The notes: generated by a model from the letters alone, not told the origin. Positions 26,590 through 35,666 are shown, counted from the stretch's first letter. The stretch is DNA of 64,000 bases from Pseudobacteriovorax antillogorgiicola (GCF_900177345.1 NZ_FWZT01000005.1:1-64000), one strand, 5' to 3'. Numbers and translations: made by a program.

Positions 26590-28779
26590 ATGCTACAATC
26601 ATTGTTAGCGAGAGGACGTTTGATGGTTGGCTTCGGTACCAACCTTGATCCTAGCGAAGATCTTTTACATTCTGGAAAACGCGGACATGGATGCCGACCA
26701 ACGATTTTCTTCGGCCCCAAGCGTGATGCCCTCAGTTTGATTACTCGTCAAGTTCATACAAGCATCATTTTAAAACCAAGACGTCATAAGGACTTCGAAA
26801 CTAAGGTCTTTGTTCTCGACTTTCCTGCCGGTGACCCAGAGACATCGAAGCAGTGGCGCGAGGCGACCGATGACTTCGGTGGCCAAATTTTCCCTAAAGC
26901 TGAATACCTGCCTCTCAAAGAAGCGTCCAGCCAATTGATGCCTGACGCTGACGTCTATCGACAGGCATTTGAAATTCTAGACGCCCACAGCTCATGGCAG
27001 AATAAGCTGAAGATCCATATTGAAACCTTCGTTTGGAATGATCAACTTCGTGAACGCCTATCTATCGAAGGTGCACAAGATTTCCAAGCTTGGCTTATTC
27101 ATTGGCATAAGCCTGAAATCGGCGCTGCAAACCTGCTGCAAAGTACTCATGTCGACGAAGATCAGGGAGCGCTCACATCGTTTCGCCATCAAGTATTTTT
27201 CAGCGTGAAAGGCTACCATGGCTCGCAAGCCGCAGATCTAGCTTTTGCAGAATGCGGCTGGAATCAGCAGGGTCACTTTGCAAGAGATCGTTTCAAGGAC
27301 ATCTTAAGCAGTATTTCTCATCGAGACGATGTCCTGGGCTACTACTACGCATCCGAAAGCAAGACTGGAAATAGCAAACTTTCCCTGGAACCGAAGTCCC
27401 TAGATGCGATCGGACAAACTGACGGCCTTGCAGTTTGGAGTTGGAACACTAATGAAAGCTTTGAACTGGCATACTCCCTAGACAATAGCCTCGACTCCTT
27501 CGCAGAGCGCAGCGCCAAACCATTTGCCAAAGACCTTGAGCTTGCTCTAGATACCGACAGAAAGTGGCTAGCCAGTAAAACAGCTGCTCCTGAATACTTA
27601 GACAGCCGGGCGAAGGAAATTTACCAGCGCACCCTCTTAACGTTAAAGCAAATGCAAGACCCCGAAGGTGGGATCATAGCCGCTCCAGAGTTTCACTACC
27701 CATTTACCCATTGTGGTGGATATGGCTACTGCTGGGGCCGTGACGCTGGATTTATATCCTACGCGATGGATGTTTGCGGGATGCACGAAGAATCCGCTGA
27801 ATTCTATCGCTATATGGCAAAGTGCCAAAGCGCGGATGGTAGCTTCCTCCACCGTCACGACATGGATGGCAACCTCGGTGCCAGTTGGGGTCATTTGCAA
27901 CCTGACGAAACCGGTAGCGTGGTATTTGGGATTTGGCAGCATGTAAAGCTAGCCAACAATAAAGACCTCGCTGAAGAGTTGCGAAGCATGGTGGAAAGAG
28001 CAACTAACTGGCTCGTTGAAAGCAAGCATAGCACCGATCCAGAACTACCGATCGAAGGTCACGACCTTTGGGAAGAGCGCATTGGTGTTCACTACTACGC
28101 AGTCGGAGCCATGGCCGCGGGAATCAAAGCAGGTATTGACCTTTACAACTTCATGTCGTGGGATGCTCCTCAAACTTGGCAACAAGCCTTTGATAACCTG
28201 AAAGCCTTGGCACACTCAGATCGCTTTATTGAGCGGAGAGACCAGCAAGCGTTCTTCGCGCGTACCCTGCTTCGCAAGCTGGACCGCGCTACCAAATCAA
28301 ATATGGATCAGGTCGGGGCCAAAACTCTTACCCAAACAAACAAGGCAGGGCGAGATGAATACCTTCTAGAGCGAGATTTCGTCACTGATATCTCGCAGCT
28401 TGGCGCGGGTTACCCATATGGGGTTTTCGATTACGAAAACAATGGCAGCGAATGGGATCAACTCATCGATGTTACCTTCGAGCAGCTGTGGCGACCAGGT
28501 GTTGGAGGCATCGGACGATACGAGGCTGATCATTACCGAGACGGTAATCCTTGGGTTCTCGCCACATTGTGGCTAGCCCTCGCTGCAGACGAGCGTGGCA
28601 AAACTGATATGGCCCGTCAATGCTGGCAGTGGGTCTACGAACATGCAAGCCCGGAAGGCTTGCTGGCCGAACAAATCGATCCCAAGACAGGCAAACCCGC
28701 ATGGGTGATGCCTTTAACTTGGTCCCATGCAATGTATGGATTAGCAGTTCACCAATTGAGGGAAGAGGTGGTCAAATGA
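26590..28779 (+). CDS. glucoamylase-type glycoside hydrolase family 15
   Basis: This 729-residue enzyme has an N-terminal beta-sandwich region (about 1-290) and a C-terminal (alpha/alpha)6 barrel with GYGYCWGRDAGFISYAMDVC at about 375-395. Likely catalytic Glu residues lie in GHDLWEERIGVHYY (about 495) and GIGRYEADHYRDGNPW (about 640). GH15 includes glucan 1,4-alpha-glucosidase and some trehalases. The maltodextrin-type transporter in the same operon favours release of glucose from malto-oligosaccharides. No signal peptide is seen, so it should act in the cytoplasm after import. The AAGGAG ribosome site fits ATG 26590. The stop overlaps the next start (ATGA). Confidence 0.9.
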   Translation: MLQSLLARGRLMVGFGTNLDPSEDLLHSGKRGHGCRPTIFFGPKRDALSLITRQVHTSIILKPRRHKDFETKVFVLDFPAGDPETSKQWREATDDFGGQIFPKAEYLPLKEASSQLMPDADVYRQAFEILDAHSSWQNKLKIHIETFVWNDQLRERLSIEGAQDFQAWLIHWHKPEIGAANLLQSTHVDEDQGALTSFRHQVFFSVKGYHGSQAADLAFAECGWNQQGHFARDRFKDILSSISHRDDVLGYYYASESKTGNSKLSLEPKSLDAIGQTDGLAVWSWNTNESFELAYSLDNSLDSFAERSAKPFAKDLELALDTDRKWLASKTAAPEYLDSRAKEIYQRTLLTLKQMQDPEGGIIAAPEFHYPFTHCGGYGYCWGRDAGFISYAMDVCGMHEESAEFYRYMAKCQSADGSFLHRHDMDGNLGASWGHLQPDETGSVVFGIWQHVKLANNKDLAEELRSMVERATNWLVESKHSTDPELPIEGHDLWEERIGVHYYAVGAMAAGIKAGIDLYNFMSWDAPQTWQQAFDNLKALAHSDRFIERRDQQAFFARTLLRKLDRATKSNMDQVGAKTLTQTNKAGRDEYLLERDFVTDISQLGAGYPYGVFDYENNGSEWDQLIDVTFEQLWRPGVGGIGRYEADHYRDGNPWVLATLWLALAADERGKTDMARQCWQWVYEHASPEGLLAEQIDPKTGKPAWVMPLTWSHAMYGLAVHQLREEVVK

Positions 28780-30014
28780 AGATTATGAACCGAATGACAG
28801 TTCTCTGTTCGCTTTGGCTTGCAGGTAGCAGCGCCATGGCGGAAACCATCAAAATCGACTTATGGGAGCAGGATTCTCCCGAAGCAGCAAAGGAAATGGA
28901 CAAGTGGATCAGCGTTTTTGCAAAGCGAAATCCCAATATCAAGGTCGTTCGTCAACACTATGAAAATGAGGAGCTTCGAGCAAAGTTCTTGCGCTCATCT
29001 GTGACTGGTGATGGCGCTGATCTCGTTTATGGCCCTAATGATCTTGCTGGAGTCTTCAAAACAGCATCGGTCATTCAACCAGTGGATGAGTGGCTGAAAA
29101 AAGACCAGTTCAATCCCACAGCACTTGGGGTGATGAGTCTCGAAGGTAAAACATGGGGTGTGCCAGTCAGTGAAGGCAACCACCTCATGCTTTTCTACAA
29201 CAAAGCAATGGTTAGCCAAGCTCCCGACTCATTTGATGCCTTGATCAAAGAGGGCAAAAAGCACACCAATCCCAAGGAAAATAAGTATGGCCTCGCCATG
29301 TTCCAATCGGAACCTTTTTGGTTTATGCCTATCCTAGGTGGGCACGGTGGCTGGCCACTTTCTGAGTCTGGCAACAAGACCAATGTTACAATCAACAATG
29401 ACAAGACGAAGGCAGCTCTTCAGTTTCTAGTCGACCTTAAAAACAAGCACCAGATCCTCCCCAAAGACTGCGACTACGATTGCGCTAAATCAATGTTCCT
29501 CGCAGGAAAGGCTCCTTATCACATCAATGGAGACTGGGAAGTCAAGACTCTACGGGAAAAGCTTGGCAAAAACTTAGGAATCGCTCCGATCCCTAAAATT
29601 GCTAGCACCGGCAAGTGGTCAACGCCATTGCTCGGTGGACGCTTTGTCTTCATTAACAAGGCTGCCACTGGCAAGCGTCTGGAAGCAGCGAAGGCCTTCA
29701 TCAAGTTTATCACCGAAGAGCAAGTTCAGCTCCGTATGGCAACCAAGCTGGATAGAATTCCAGCTACCATTAAAGTTCGAAGCTCTAAGAAAGTTCAATC
29801 CCTCGATAGCTTGCAGCCGTTGATCGATGCTGCAGCACACGCGAAGCCGTCTCCTAGCCAAGTCGAAATGCGTGCCGCTTGGGATGGCATGCGCATCATG
29901 GTGCAACGAGCCCTTTCTGGCAAGGAAACTGTCGCACAGGCCGTAGCTACGGGTCAGAAAGCTGCTGATGAAGCCTTGGGCGCGATTCGTGAAAAAGGTG
30001 AGAAGTCCCACTAA
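28776..30014 (+). CDS. MalE-like periplasmic sugar-binding protein
   Basis: This 412-residue extracellular solute-binding protein (family 1) has a signal peptide (TVLCSLWLAGSSAMA) and features of maltose/maltodextrin binders: IKIDLWEQDSPEA, PNIKVV, DLVYGPNDLAGVF, a GVPVSEGNHLMLFYNK region and INGDWEV. The real start is ATG 28776, overlapping the GH15 stop by four bases; the frame is open further upstream but only inside GH15. It delivers sugar to the permeases coded next. Two hairpins follow before the malF-like gene. Confidence 0.93.
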   Translation: MKIMNRMTVLCSLWLAGSSAMAETIKIDLWEQDSPEAAKEMDKWISVFAKRNPNIKVVRQHYENEELRAKFLRSSVTGDGADLVYGPNDLAGVFKTASVIQPVDEWLKKDQFNPTALGVMSLEGKTWGVPVSEGNHLMLFYNKAMVSQAPDSFDALIKEGKKHTNPKENKYGLAMFQSEPFWFMPILGGHGGWPLSESGNKTNVTINNDKTKAALQFLVDLKNKHQILPKDCDYDCAKSMFLAGKAPYHINGDWEVKTLREKLGKNLGIAPIPKIASTGKWSTPLLGGRFVFINKAATGKRLEAAKAFIKFITEEQVQLRMATKLDRIPATIKVRSSKKVQSLDSLQPLIDAAAHAKPSPSQVEMRAAWDGMRIMVQRALSGKETVAQAVATGQKAADEALGAIREKGEKSH

Positions 30015-30024
30015 ATTGATGACC

Positions 30025-30053
30025 AGCAGCGGCATCAGGGAGAAGCCGCTGCT
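30025..30053 (+). promoter_or_regulatory. first malE-malF intergenic stem-loop
   Basis: Stem AGCAGCGGC (30025-30033) with GCCGCTGCT (30045-30053), 9 bp perfect, loop 11 bases, directly after the binding-protein gene. It could stabilise the upstream message or reduce read-through, as intergenic repeats do after malE in enterobacteria. Confidence 0.6.
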
Positions 30054-30087
30054 TAGATCTAAACTGTGGTTACGCACACTGACTGAT

Positions 30088-30113
30088 TTGTGCTCAGCCT
30101 AAGCTGGGCACAA
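30088..30113 (+). promoter_or_regulatory. second malE-malF intergenic stem-loop
   Basis: Stem TTGTGCTCAGC (30088-30098) with GCTGGGCACAA (30103-30113), 11 pairs with one G-T, and a CTAA tetraloop. It is very stable and has no T run, which favours an mRNA-processing or attenuation role over full termination. Confidence 0.6.
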
Positions 30114-30137
30114 ACCCACCGGAACATAGAGGATTGA

Positions 30138-31355
30138 ATGAGCGTCTCCGTATTACCAGCCTTAAGTGAACTGCTATTCCTGCTAGCTATTCTTTTTGGA
30201 ATTGTAGCCCTGGGTATTAGCTACCTGTGGCTCAATTTTAGAGTTTGGCACTACCCCATGTACCTGCCGTTTAAAATTCTTATTGGCTTAAGCCTAGGAG
30301 GTTTTATCTATGCAAGCGGTGGATCTGGGCTAACGAGTAGCTTTTTCGCATCGATACCGATGTTTATCGGGTTGTATTATAAGATGGGTCTTAAGGGTGA
30401 GTATCGTTCGCCTCTTTATTTCATGGCCCCCGCCCTATTCGGCATCATATTCTTGTTTCTTTACCCCCTTGTCTATGAGTTCTATCTCTCATTTACAGAT
30501 CTCAGTTTGAAGACTTTCGCCGACTGGATTCAAACAGGGAGTGTGCCATTCGCTGGCATTCAAAACTATATCGATGTATTCAAAGATAGAGCTACTGGAC
30601 AATCCTTTGTTTTTGTCCTTTGGCGAACCATGGTGTGGACCTTCGTCAACCTATTCTTCCATCTCAGTATCGGTCTCGCTCTAGCACTGCTCCTCAATGC
30701 AAAAGGGCTCAAGGGTGTGGGCGTATACCGCACGATTCTGACATTACCATGGGTGATTCCTCAGGTCATTGCTGTTCTCGTATGGCGCGCTGACTTCAAC
30801 GAGAGCGTGGGATTCATCAATCAATTTATTAAGGTTATGAATCAACTCGTTTCATTTGAGTGGAATGGTTCTATCATAGCTCCATTGACTTGGTTTGGAT
30901 TCGAGCCTCAGGCCTGGTTCCTTGATGAAGATGCGCTCTTCGCCGCAGCTTGCATCGTTAACATCTGGCTCGGTATTCCATTCATGATGATCAATTGCTT
31001 AGGCGCTTTACAGTCCATTCCAGGCAGCGTGTATGAAGCATCATCGATCGATGGTGCAAGCTGGCTACAAAAATTCAGGCATATCACTTTACCTCTACTT
31101 AAACCAGTCATGGTACCTGCAGCGATGCTAGGCGCTATATGGACTTTCAACAACCTCAATGTCATTTATCTGATGACCGACCAAGGGCGATACGAGGGCG
31201 CTGATATCCTAGTCACGGATCTTTTCAAACAGAGCTTCACATACTATCGTTATGGTTTCGCAGCAGCCTACTCCTTCGTTATTTTTGCGATTCTATGCGT
31301 TTTAACGGTAATCCAAGTGAAGGTTTCTCGAAGCAACGAAGCAAAGGCGGCATGA
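30138..31355 (+). CDS. MalF-like ABC sugar permease
   Basis: This 405-residue inner-membrane protein has three N-terminal hydrophobic segments before the core permease domain. The conserved cytoplasmic EAA loop reads EASSIDGASWLQKFRHITLP, the coupling site for the ATPase. The PRFK-type extra N-terminal helices are also seen in MalF of enterobacteria. It forms the channel with the next gene product and works with the MalK-like ATPase and MalE-like protein. GAGGATTG precedes the ATG. Confidence 0.92.
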   Translation: MSVSVLPALSELLFLLAILFGIVALGISYLWLNFRVWHYPMYLPFKILIGLSLGGFIYASGGSGLTSSFFASIPMFIGLYYKMGLKGEYRSPLYFMAPALFGIIFLFLYPLVYEFYLSFTDLSLKTFADWIQTGSVPFAGIQNYIDVFKDRATGQSFVFVLWRTMVWTFVNLFFHLSIGLALALLLNAKGLKGVGVYRTILTLPWVIPQVIAVLVWRADFNESVGFINQFIKVMNQLVSFEWNGSIIAPLTWFGFEPQAWFLDEDALFAAACIVNIWLGIPFMMINCLGALQSIPGSVYEASSIDGASWLQKFRHITLPLLKPVMVPAAMLGAIWTFNNLNVIYLMTDQGRYEGADILVTDLFKQSFTYYRYGFAAAYSFVIFAILCVLTVIQVKVSRSNEAKAA

Positions 31356-31358
31356 TCA

Positions 31359-32429
31359 ATGTTAGGAATAGGAAACCGAATAAGCAGTATGATTAAAATC
31401 GGAAAGACCGGCCCAGCGAGGGTTTTACTAGTCCATCTTGCCTTAAGTTTTGCATGTATCATTGCAACGTTTCCGGTATTTCGCGTGGTAGCAATATCGT
31501 TTCGCAACACTGATACTGTAGCAAGCACCGAGACGCTCAAATTCCCTCCTCGTGGAGAGGCTAGCTTTGGAGACTACGTGCAGTTCTTCGGGGATGCAGT
31601 CATTCCTTATGAGCTATTTCGATCTCCAGATATTCCAGAGGGAATGGATACTGTCGATGAGGGTGACGCTGCACCGACGGACGAAGACCTCGATGATTTC
31701 GAAGATGAGTTTGCCTCCTTGGACGCCGAGGACGAAAAGCCAAAGATCCGCTACTGGTATTCGAACTACGTGGATCTTTTTACGGAATACCTTTTCCTCC
31801 AGTGGATCTATAACTCTTTGATCATCGCCTTCTCCGCATCCTTTATCGGGGTATTTTTAGCTGCTACAACAGCCTATGCCTTCGCTCGTTTTAACTTTCC
31901 AGGCAAGCAGTTTGCCAACGGCTTTCTCTTCACCACACAGATGATTCCCGCACCGATGATGATCATTCCAGTGTATCTCGTAGTGAAAAGCTTGAACTTA
32001 GGCAACACCTATGCCGGCCTTGTGCTCGCAATGTCCGTCACAACGCTACCATTCTCCATCATGGTCCTTCGAGGATATTTTGAAACGATCCCTAAAAGCC
32101 TAGAAGATGCCGCTCGGGTCGATGGCTGCAACCCCATATCAACCTTCTTCCGCATCTTACTACCGCTTTCAACTCCGGCCCTCGCGATCGCATTCCTATT
32201 CAGCTTCACATCAGCCTGGACCGAATTCCTGCTCGCCTCGACTCTTATCGATGACGTTGAGCTACGACCTTGGACTTTAGGCTTAATGGAATTCAGTGGA
32301 AGTTTCGACTCCCGATGGGGTCTTTTTGCGGCAGGTAGTGTTGTGATCGCTATCCCAAGCATGATGCTCTTCCTGTACTCCTCTAAATATGTCGTCAGTG
32401 GTCTCACTGTTGGCAGCGTTAAAGGCTAG
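31359..32429 (+). CDS. MalG-like ABC sugar permease with an acidic loop insertion
   Basis: This 356-residue permease is the MalF partner and begins three bases after its stop. The EAA loop reads EDAARVDGCNPISTFFRILLP and the C-terminus carries GSVKG. Between the first transmembrane helix (about 22-46) and the second (about 146-170) lies an unusual stretch at 91-127 with about 18 Asp/Glu residues. MalG proteins are usually near 280-300 residues and lack it. By topology this loop faces the periplasm, next to where the binding protein docks. Confidence 0.92.
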   Translation: MLGIGNRISSMIKIGKTGPARVLLVHLALSFACIIATFPVFRVVAISFRNTDTVASTETLKFPPRGEASFGDYVQFFGDAVIPYELFRSPDIPEGMDTVDEGDAAPTDEDLDDFEDEFASLDAEDEKPKIRYWYSNYVDLFTEYLFLQWIYNSLIIAFSASFIGVFLAATTAYAFARFNFPGKQFANGFLFTTQMIPAPMMIIPVYLVVKSLNLGNTYAGLVLAMSVTTLPFSIMVLRGYFETIPKSLEDAARVDGCNPISTFFRILLPLSTPALAIAFLFSFTSAWTEFLLASTLIDDVELRPWTLGLMEFSGSFDSRWGLFAAGSVVIAIPSMMLFLYSSKYVVSGLTVGSVKG

Positions 32430-32469
32430 TGTTTTAACGCCAGCCTTTGCTCTCAGATCTCGGGAGCCT

Positions 32470-32492
32470 CCCTTCCCTATTTTAGGGAAGGG
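32470..32492 (+). terminator. hairpin after the sugar-uptake operon
   Basis: A 10-bp perfect stem, CCCTTCCCTA (32470-32479) and TAGGGAAGGG (32483-32492), with a 3-base loop, 40 bp after the malG-like stop. The T run is weak, but position and stability suit a terminator. Confidence 0.65.
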
Positions 32493-32952
32493 GATTCACT
32501 TTGCACAAAATAATGAAATAAATGGGGGAATTATTTGTTGTCCTGACTAGGGGTTGAGCATGGTTAGGGGGGCAAAAAGCTAGATATGCTGCAAAGTGAA
32601 AGCTCCATTAGATCTTTTTAATTGGAACATCCAGATCCCTCTTCGTAGACATAGTTTGCCCAATCAACCTACAAAGTCAACACGAGCAACTCAAATTACT
32701 TTCCATGGTGACAGTTGATTTTTCACAGTGGAAAAACCGAGCTCAAACCCCTTTTGTCATCACTAGTTTTAAGAATCCTTAACTTCACTCTTCTAAATTA
32801 ATTAACCGTACTTGAGTAGTCGTTCTTAAAATTGAGAACGTAACCTGGCTTTCATTATGATTTCTTAACTCCTAAACTAGTTTTTATTGCGTGACAATTC
32901 TGCACAATACTGCGTAGAATTTAGGAAACGCTGAAAACAGGAGACACTTGCG
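32493..32952. promoter_or_regulatory. long AT-rich leader with a 20-bp near-palindrome
   Basis: This non-coding stretch is AT-rich. At 32821-32840 arms CGTTCT and AGAACG enclose a TAAAATTG core, pairing at all but the centre and one G-T position. A related half, TTTTAAGAA, is at 32767-32775 in the other orientation. These lie 110-190 bp upstream of the HTH gene and may be its operators. No gene is seen. Confidence 0.4.
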
Positions 32953-33711
32953 ATGGCTAATAAGGCCCTCTTAGCGGATCTGCAATCTGCGCTTTCCGAG
33001 TATCTGGAAACCCATCGGAATCTAAGCATTCAGTCTGTTTCCAACAAAGCGAATGTCAGTTACTCAACGATTCGACGCATTCTACAAAACGAAGCCAATG
33101 ATGTGCGGGATGAAACCATTCTCTCATTGATCCAAGTCATCATGTCTAGGCCGCGACGGATTGCGTTTCTTAATAAATTCTATCCAGCGTTAGGGTCGTT
33201 AATTATCGATAGTCGCCCCGATGAACCAGATTTCGATCAAGAGAAGCTTAGGCTGTATCGATACAAAGACCCCCACAACTACATTCTGAAAATGGCGCTG
33301 ACTAACCACGGAACCTGCCGGGCGACCATTCAGAGAATCTTAGGGGACCGCGGAACTGCTGCACTCGATGAGATGATTGAAGATCACTTCTTAGTTGAGG
33401 ATAGTTCCGGTAGCGTTCAGCACACAGCATCAAGTTCATCTCTGATGAATGCAAGCGATATTCTCCATCAGATAAAGAAAGACTCCGATTACTTCGACAA
33501 ATCCTTAGTCGGCACCAATCTATCTCGGCTAGCCCATCTATCAGCATCGCTCAACCCAGAAGCCTATATGCGCCTCATTAAATTAGTTAACGATTTTATC
33601 AAAGAGGCCGATAGTCTGAAAGAAGCACCAGAGAGCACTGGTCAGATTCCCATGTATATCGACCTTATGGTCAGTACCTATGATCGAGAATCCTTAGAGG
33701 GAGTGATCTAA
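32953..33711 (+). CDS. HTH regulator of unknown family
   Basis: This 252-residue cytoplasmic protein has a helix-turn-helix at about residues 22-42 (IQSVSNKANVSYSTIRRIL). The rest is mostly helical. It does not match a regulator family I can name with confidence; it resembles HTH proteins of the TIGR02147 sort found in related predatory and marine lineages. GGAG precedes ATG at good spacing. The next gene, a small secreted protein, starts one base after its stop, so the two are co-expressed. Confidence 0.72.
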   Translation: MANKALLADLQSALSEYLETHRNLSIQSVSNKANVSYSTIRRILQNEANDVRDETILSLIQVIMSRPRRIAFLNKFYPALGSLIIDSRPDEPDFDQEKLRLYRYKDPHNYILKMALTNHGTCRATIQRILGDRGTAALDEMIEDHFLVEDSSGSVQHTASSSSLMNASDILHQIKKDSDYFDKSLVGTNLSRLAHLSASLNPEAYMRLIKLVNDFIKEADSLKEAPESTGQIPMYIDLMVSTYDRESLEGVI

Positions 33712-33712
33712 C

Positions 33713-34021
33713 ATGCGTCTTTTTTCCATTTTACTTTGGACCCTAGCGTCTGGAACATGCCTTGCCAATGGCGAGACTGGAGTGCTGATCAGTGCTCAAT
33801 CGGTTCCATCGAACGTACCAGTCCCTTTTCAAGTAGAGGATCATTCTTCTTTTGAAGTCTGTGAGGACGACTATGATCTCGCCTTGGATCTTCTGATCTA
33901 CAAGGAAAGCAAAGTCTTTCTAGCCCTAGACGAGAAGATCCACCTACCTGTCGATTTGGATGAAGTAGAGCTAACAGCTCACGGTATCGCTATCAGACCC
34001 ATCACATGCGAACTTCCTTAA
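33713..34021 (+). CDS. small secreted hypothetical protein
   Basis: This 102-residue protein has a signal peptide (LFSILLWTLASGTCLA). The mature part of about 82 residues has two Cys (EVCEDDY and ITCELP, the latter near the end) and many acidic residues. No family recognised. It follows the HTH gene by one base and ends at a strong terminator. It may be an exported partner or target of that regulator. Confidence 0.7.
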   Translation: MRLFSILLWTLASGTCLANGETGVLISAQSVPSNVPVPFQVEDHSSFEVCEDDYDLALDLLIYKESKVFLALDEKIHLPVDLDEVELTAHGIAIRPITCELP

Positions 34022-34027
34022 CCACTT

Positions 34028-34067
34028 CCTCGCATCGAGGGTAGGCTACCCACGATGCGAGGGTTTT
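34028..34067 (+). terminator. rho-independent terminator
   Basis: Stem CCTCGCATCG (34028-34037) with CGATGCGAGG (34053-34062), an inner GGGTAG/CTACCC pairing, then GTTTTCT. It ends the HTH/secreted-protein operon. Confidence 0.88.
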
Positions 34068-34132
34068 CTGGACGAATCCAAAATCCTCACGCATAATACA
34101 CCCTAAGTTTCGCAACTTAGTAGGTGTTATCA

Positions 34133-35545
34133 ATGATATCAATCATGCTTTCCGAGCCGTTTGAACTCAGCGGCGATGATACGTTTGCTTACCTACAAGA
34201 GGTCTCCCGGTACTCAGAATGGGATGATCATGTACTGGAAAGCCATCAGGTAGATCGCGGCCCTATCCAAATTGGGACAAAGTTCAATGTTACCTACAGA
34301 ATTTTACGCCAAGAACTGACCCTTTATTTCGTATTGTCAGCCTTAAAGCCTGGCCGAGACGTGCTTTTAGAAGCTCAACATGATCACTTTCAAGTTCAAA
34401 CTCGCTTCACTATAGACAACCAAGCCAAACGGCTTAGCTGGCAGACTAGTGTTCATTTCGATGGTATTTGGAATAATGCGTCGCCGGTTTTGAAGACCAT
34501 ATTGAAGAGCGAACTTAGTCGTTCATTTCAAAAGCTCGTTCGCGCCCTAAACCCCTCTAAGCAAGTTCCAGACCTTCCAGACCTTAAAACTCAAATTGAA
34601 GATCATCTGTTGATACCAGGACTTTTGCGTTTCTCACGACTTGGCTACCAGTGGGAAACAAACTGTCGCTACCCAGTGATTCGCAAGCTAAACAAGCATC
34701 ATATTGTCATCACCGGAGCCAGCTCTGGAATTGGCGAAGCCGCGGCAAGGCAACTGGCACTTCTAGGTGCTGACATCACCATCATTGCTCGCAACGAGAT
34801 CAAAGCCAAGGCAAGCGTCAACAGGCTTCGCCAAGAAAGCCATAGCCGCAAGAAGCATCGCTATATCCTTGCAGATCTGAGTCTCGCTCGGGACGTTGAT
34901 CGAACCATTGGAGAACTCGTCAAGCTTGATCGCCCTATCGATTGCCTGATCAATAATGCCGGCTACCTGTATCAAGAAAGGCAGGAAACGGACGAAGGCA
35001 TTGAGAAGTCCTTTGCCCTGCTGCTGATGGCACCCTATCGTCTGACACTAGGGGTCAAGAATTTGCTAAAAAGAGCCCCCCTTGCCCAGGTGATCAACGT
35101 TTCTTCTGGAGGCATGTATACCCAAAGACTCAAAGCCGATCACCTCACCCAAGGATTAATGCCCTACGATGGCACCCGAACCTATGCCCAGCTGAAACGA
35201 GCCCTAGTCATGCTTTCTGAGCTATGGGCTCAGGAATGGGAGCCAGATGGTATTCTAGTTCACGCCATGCACCCTGGCTGGGCCGACACCAAATCCGTTG
35301 CCGAGACATTGCCGCGATTTTACCAGATCACAAAAGCTATATTACGCACTCCAGACGAAGGCGCTGATACGATCACCTGGCTCGCCTCCCATCCTGACCT
35401 GAGCCGTACCAACGGCCGATTCTGGATGGATCGCCGAGTTCATCCCACAGTACTAATTCCCGGAACGAACCCGCGAAAAACGGACTATCAAATTCTAAAA
35501 GAGACCTTGCAAAATTTTGAACCAGAGACCCCACTGCCACAGTGA
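34133..35545 (+). CDS. SRPBCC (START-like) domain fused to a short-chain dehydrogenase
   Basis: This 470-residue protein has two parts. Residues about 3-145 match the SRPBCC/polyketide-cyclase fold (VSRYSEWDDHV, IQIGTKFNVTYRI, RFTIDNQAKRLSWQ), which binds hydrophobic ligands. From about residue 185 an SDR follows with the cofactor loop TGASSGIGEAA, NNAGYLY, the catalytic Ser in NVSSGGM and YAQLKRA (catalytic Tyr and Lys). ATG 34133 is chosen because AGG lies 8 bases upstream; a GTG at 34124 is the alternative. The fusion suggests oxidation or reduction of a lipid-like substrate held by the first domain. Monocistronic as far as seen. Confidence 0.87.
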   Translation: MISIMLSEPFELSGDDTFAYLQEVSRYSEWDDHVLESHQVDRGPIQIGTKFNVTYRILRQELTLYFVLSALKPGRDVLLEAQHDHFQVQTRFTIDNQAKRLSWQTSVHFDGIWNNASPVLKTILKSELSRSFQKLVRALNPSKQVPDLPDLKTQIEDHLLIPGLLRFSRLGYQWETNCRYPVIRKLNKHHIVITGASSGIGEAAARQLALLGADITIIARNEIKAKASVNRLRQESHSRKKHRYILADLSLARDVDRTIGELVKLDRPIDCLINNAGYLYQERQETDEGIEKSFALLLMAPYRLTLGVKNLLKRAPLAQVINVSSGGMYTQRLKADHLTQGLMPYDGTRTYAQLKRALVMLSELWAQEWEPDGILVHAMHPGWADTKSVAETLPRFYQITKAILRTPDEGADTITWLASHPDLSRTNGRFWMDRRVHPTVLIPGTNPRKTDYQILKETLQNFEPETPLPQ

Positions 35546-35666
35546 AACCTTGAGGCATTTGATTTTTACGATGATTGCCCTATGATCGATTCAACATAGG
35601 CGCATCAGATTGCTAAACATCATATTGACAGTTTCGGCTTAACACTCACAATAATAGGATTTTTCT

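Noticed and set aside
28620-28775. Upstream extension of the malE-like frame
   Set aside because: These 52 codons lie inside the GH15 gene and precede the signal peptide; the ATGA overlap at 28776 gives the natural start.
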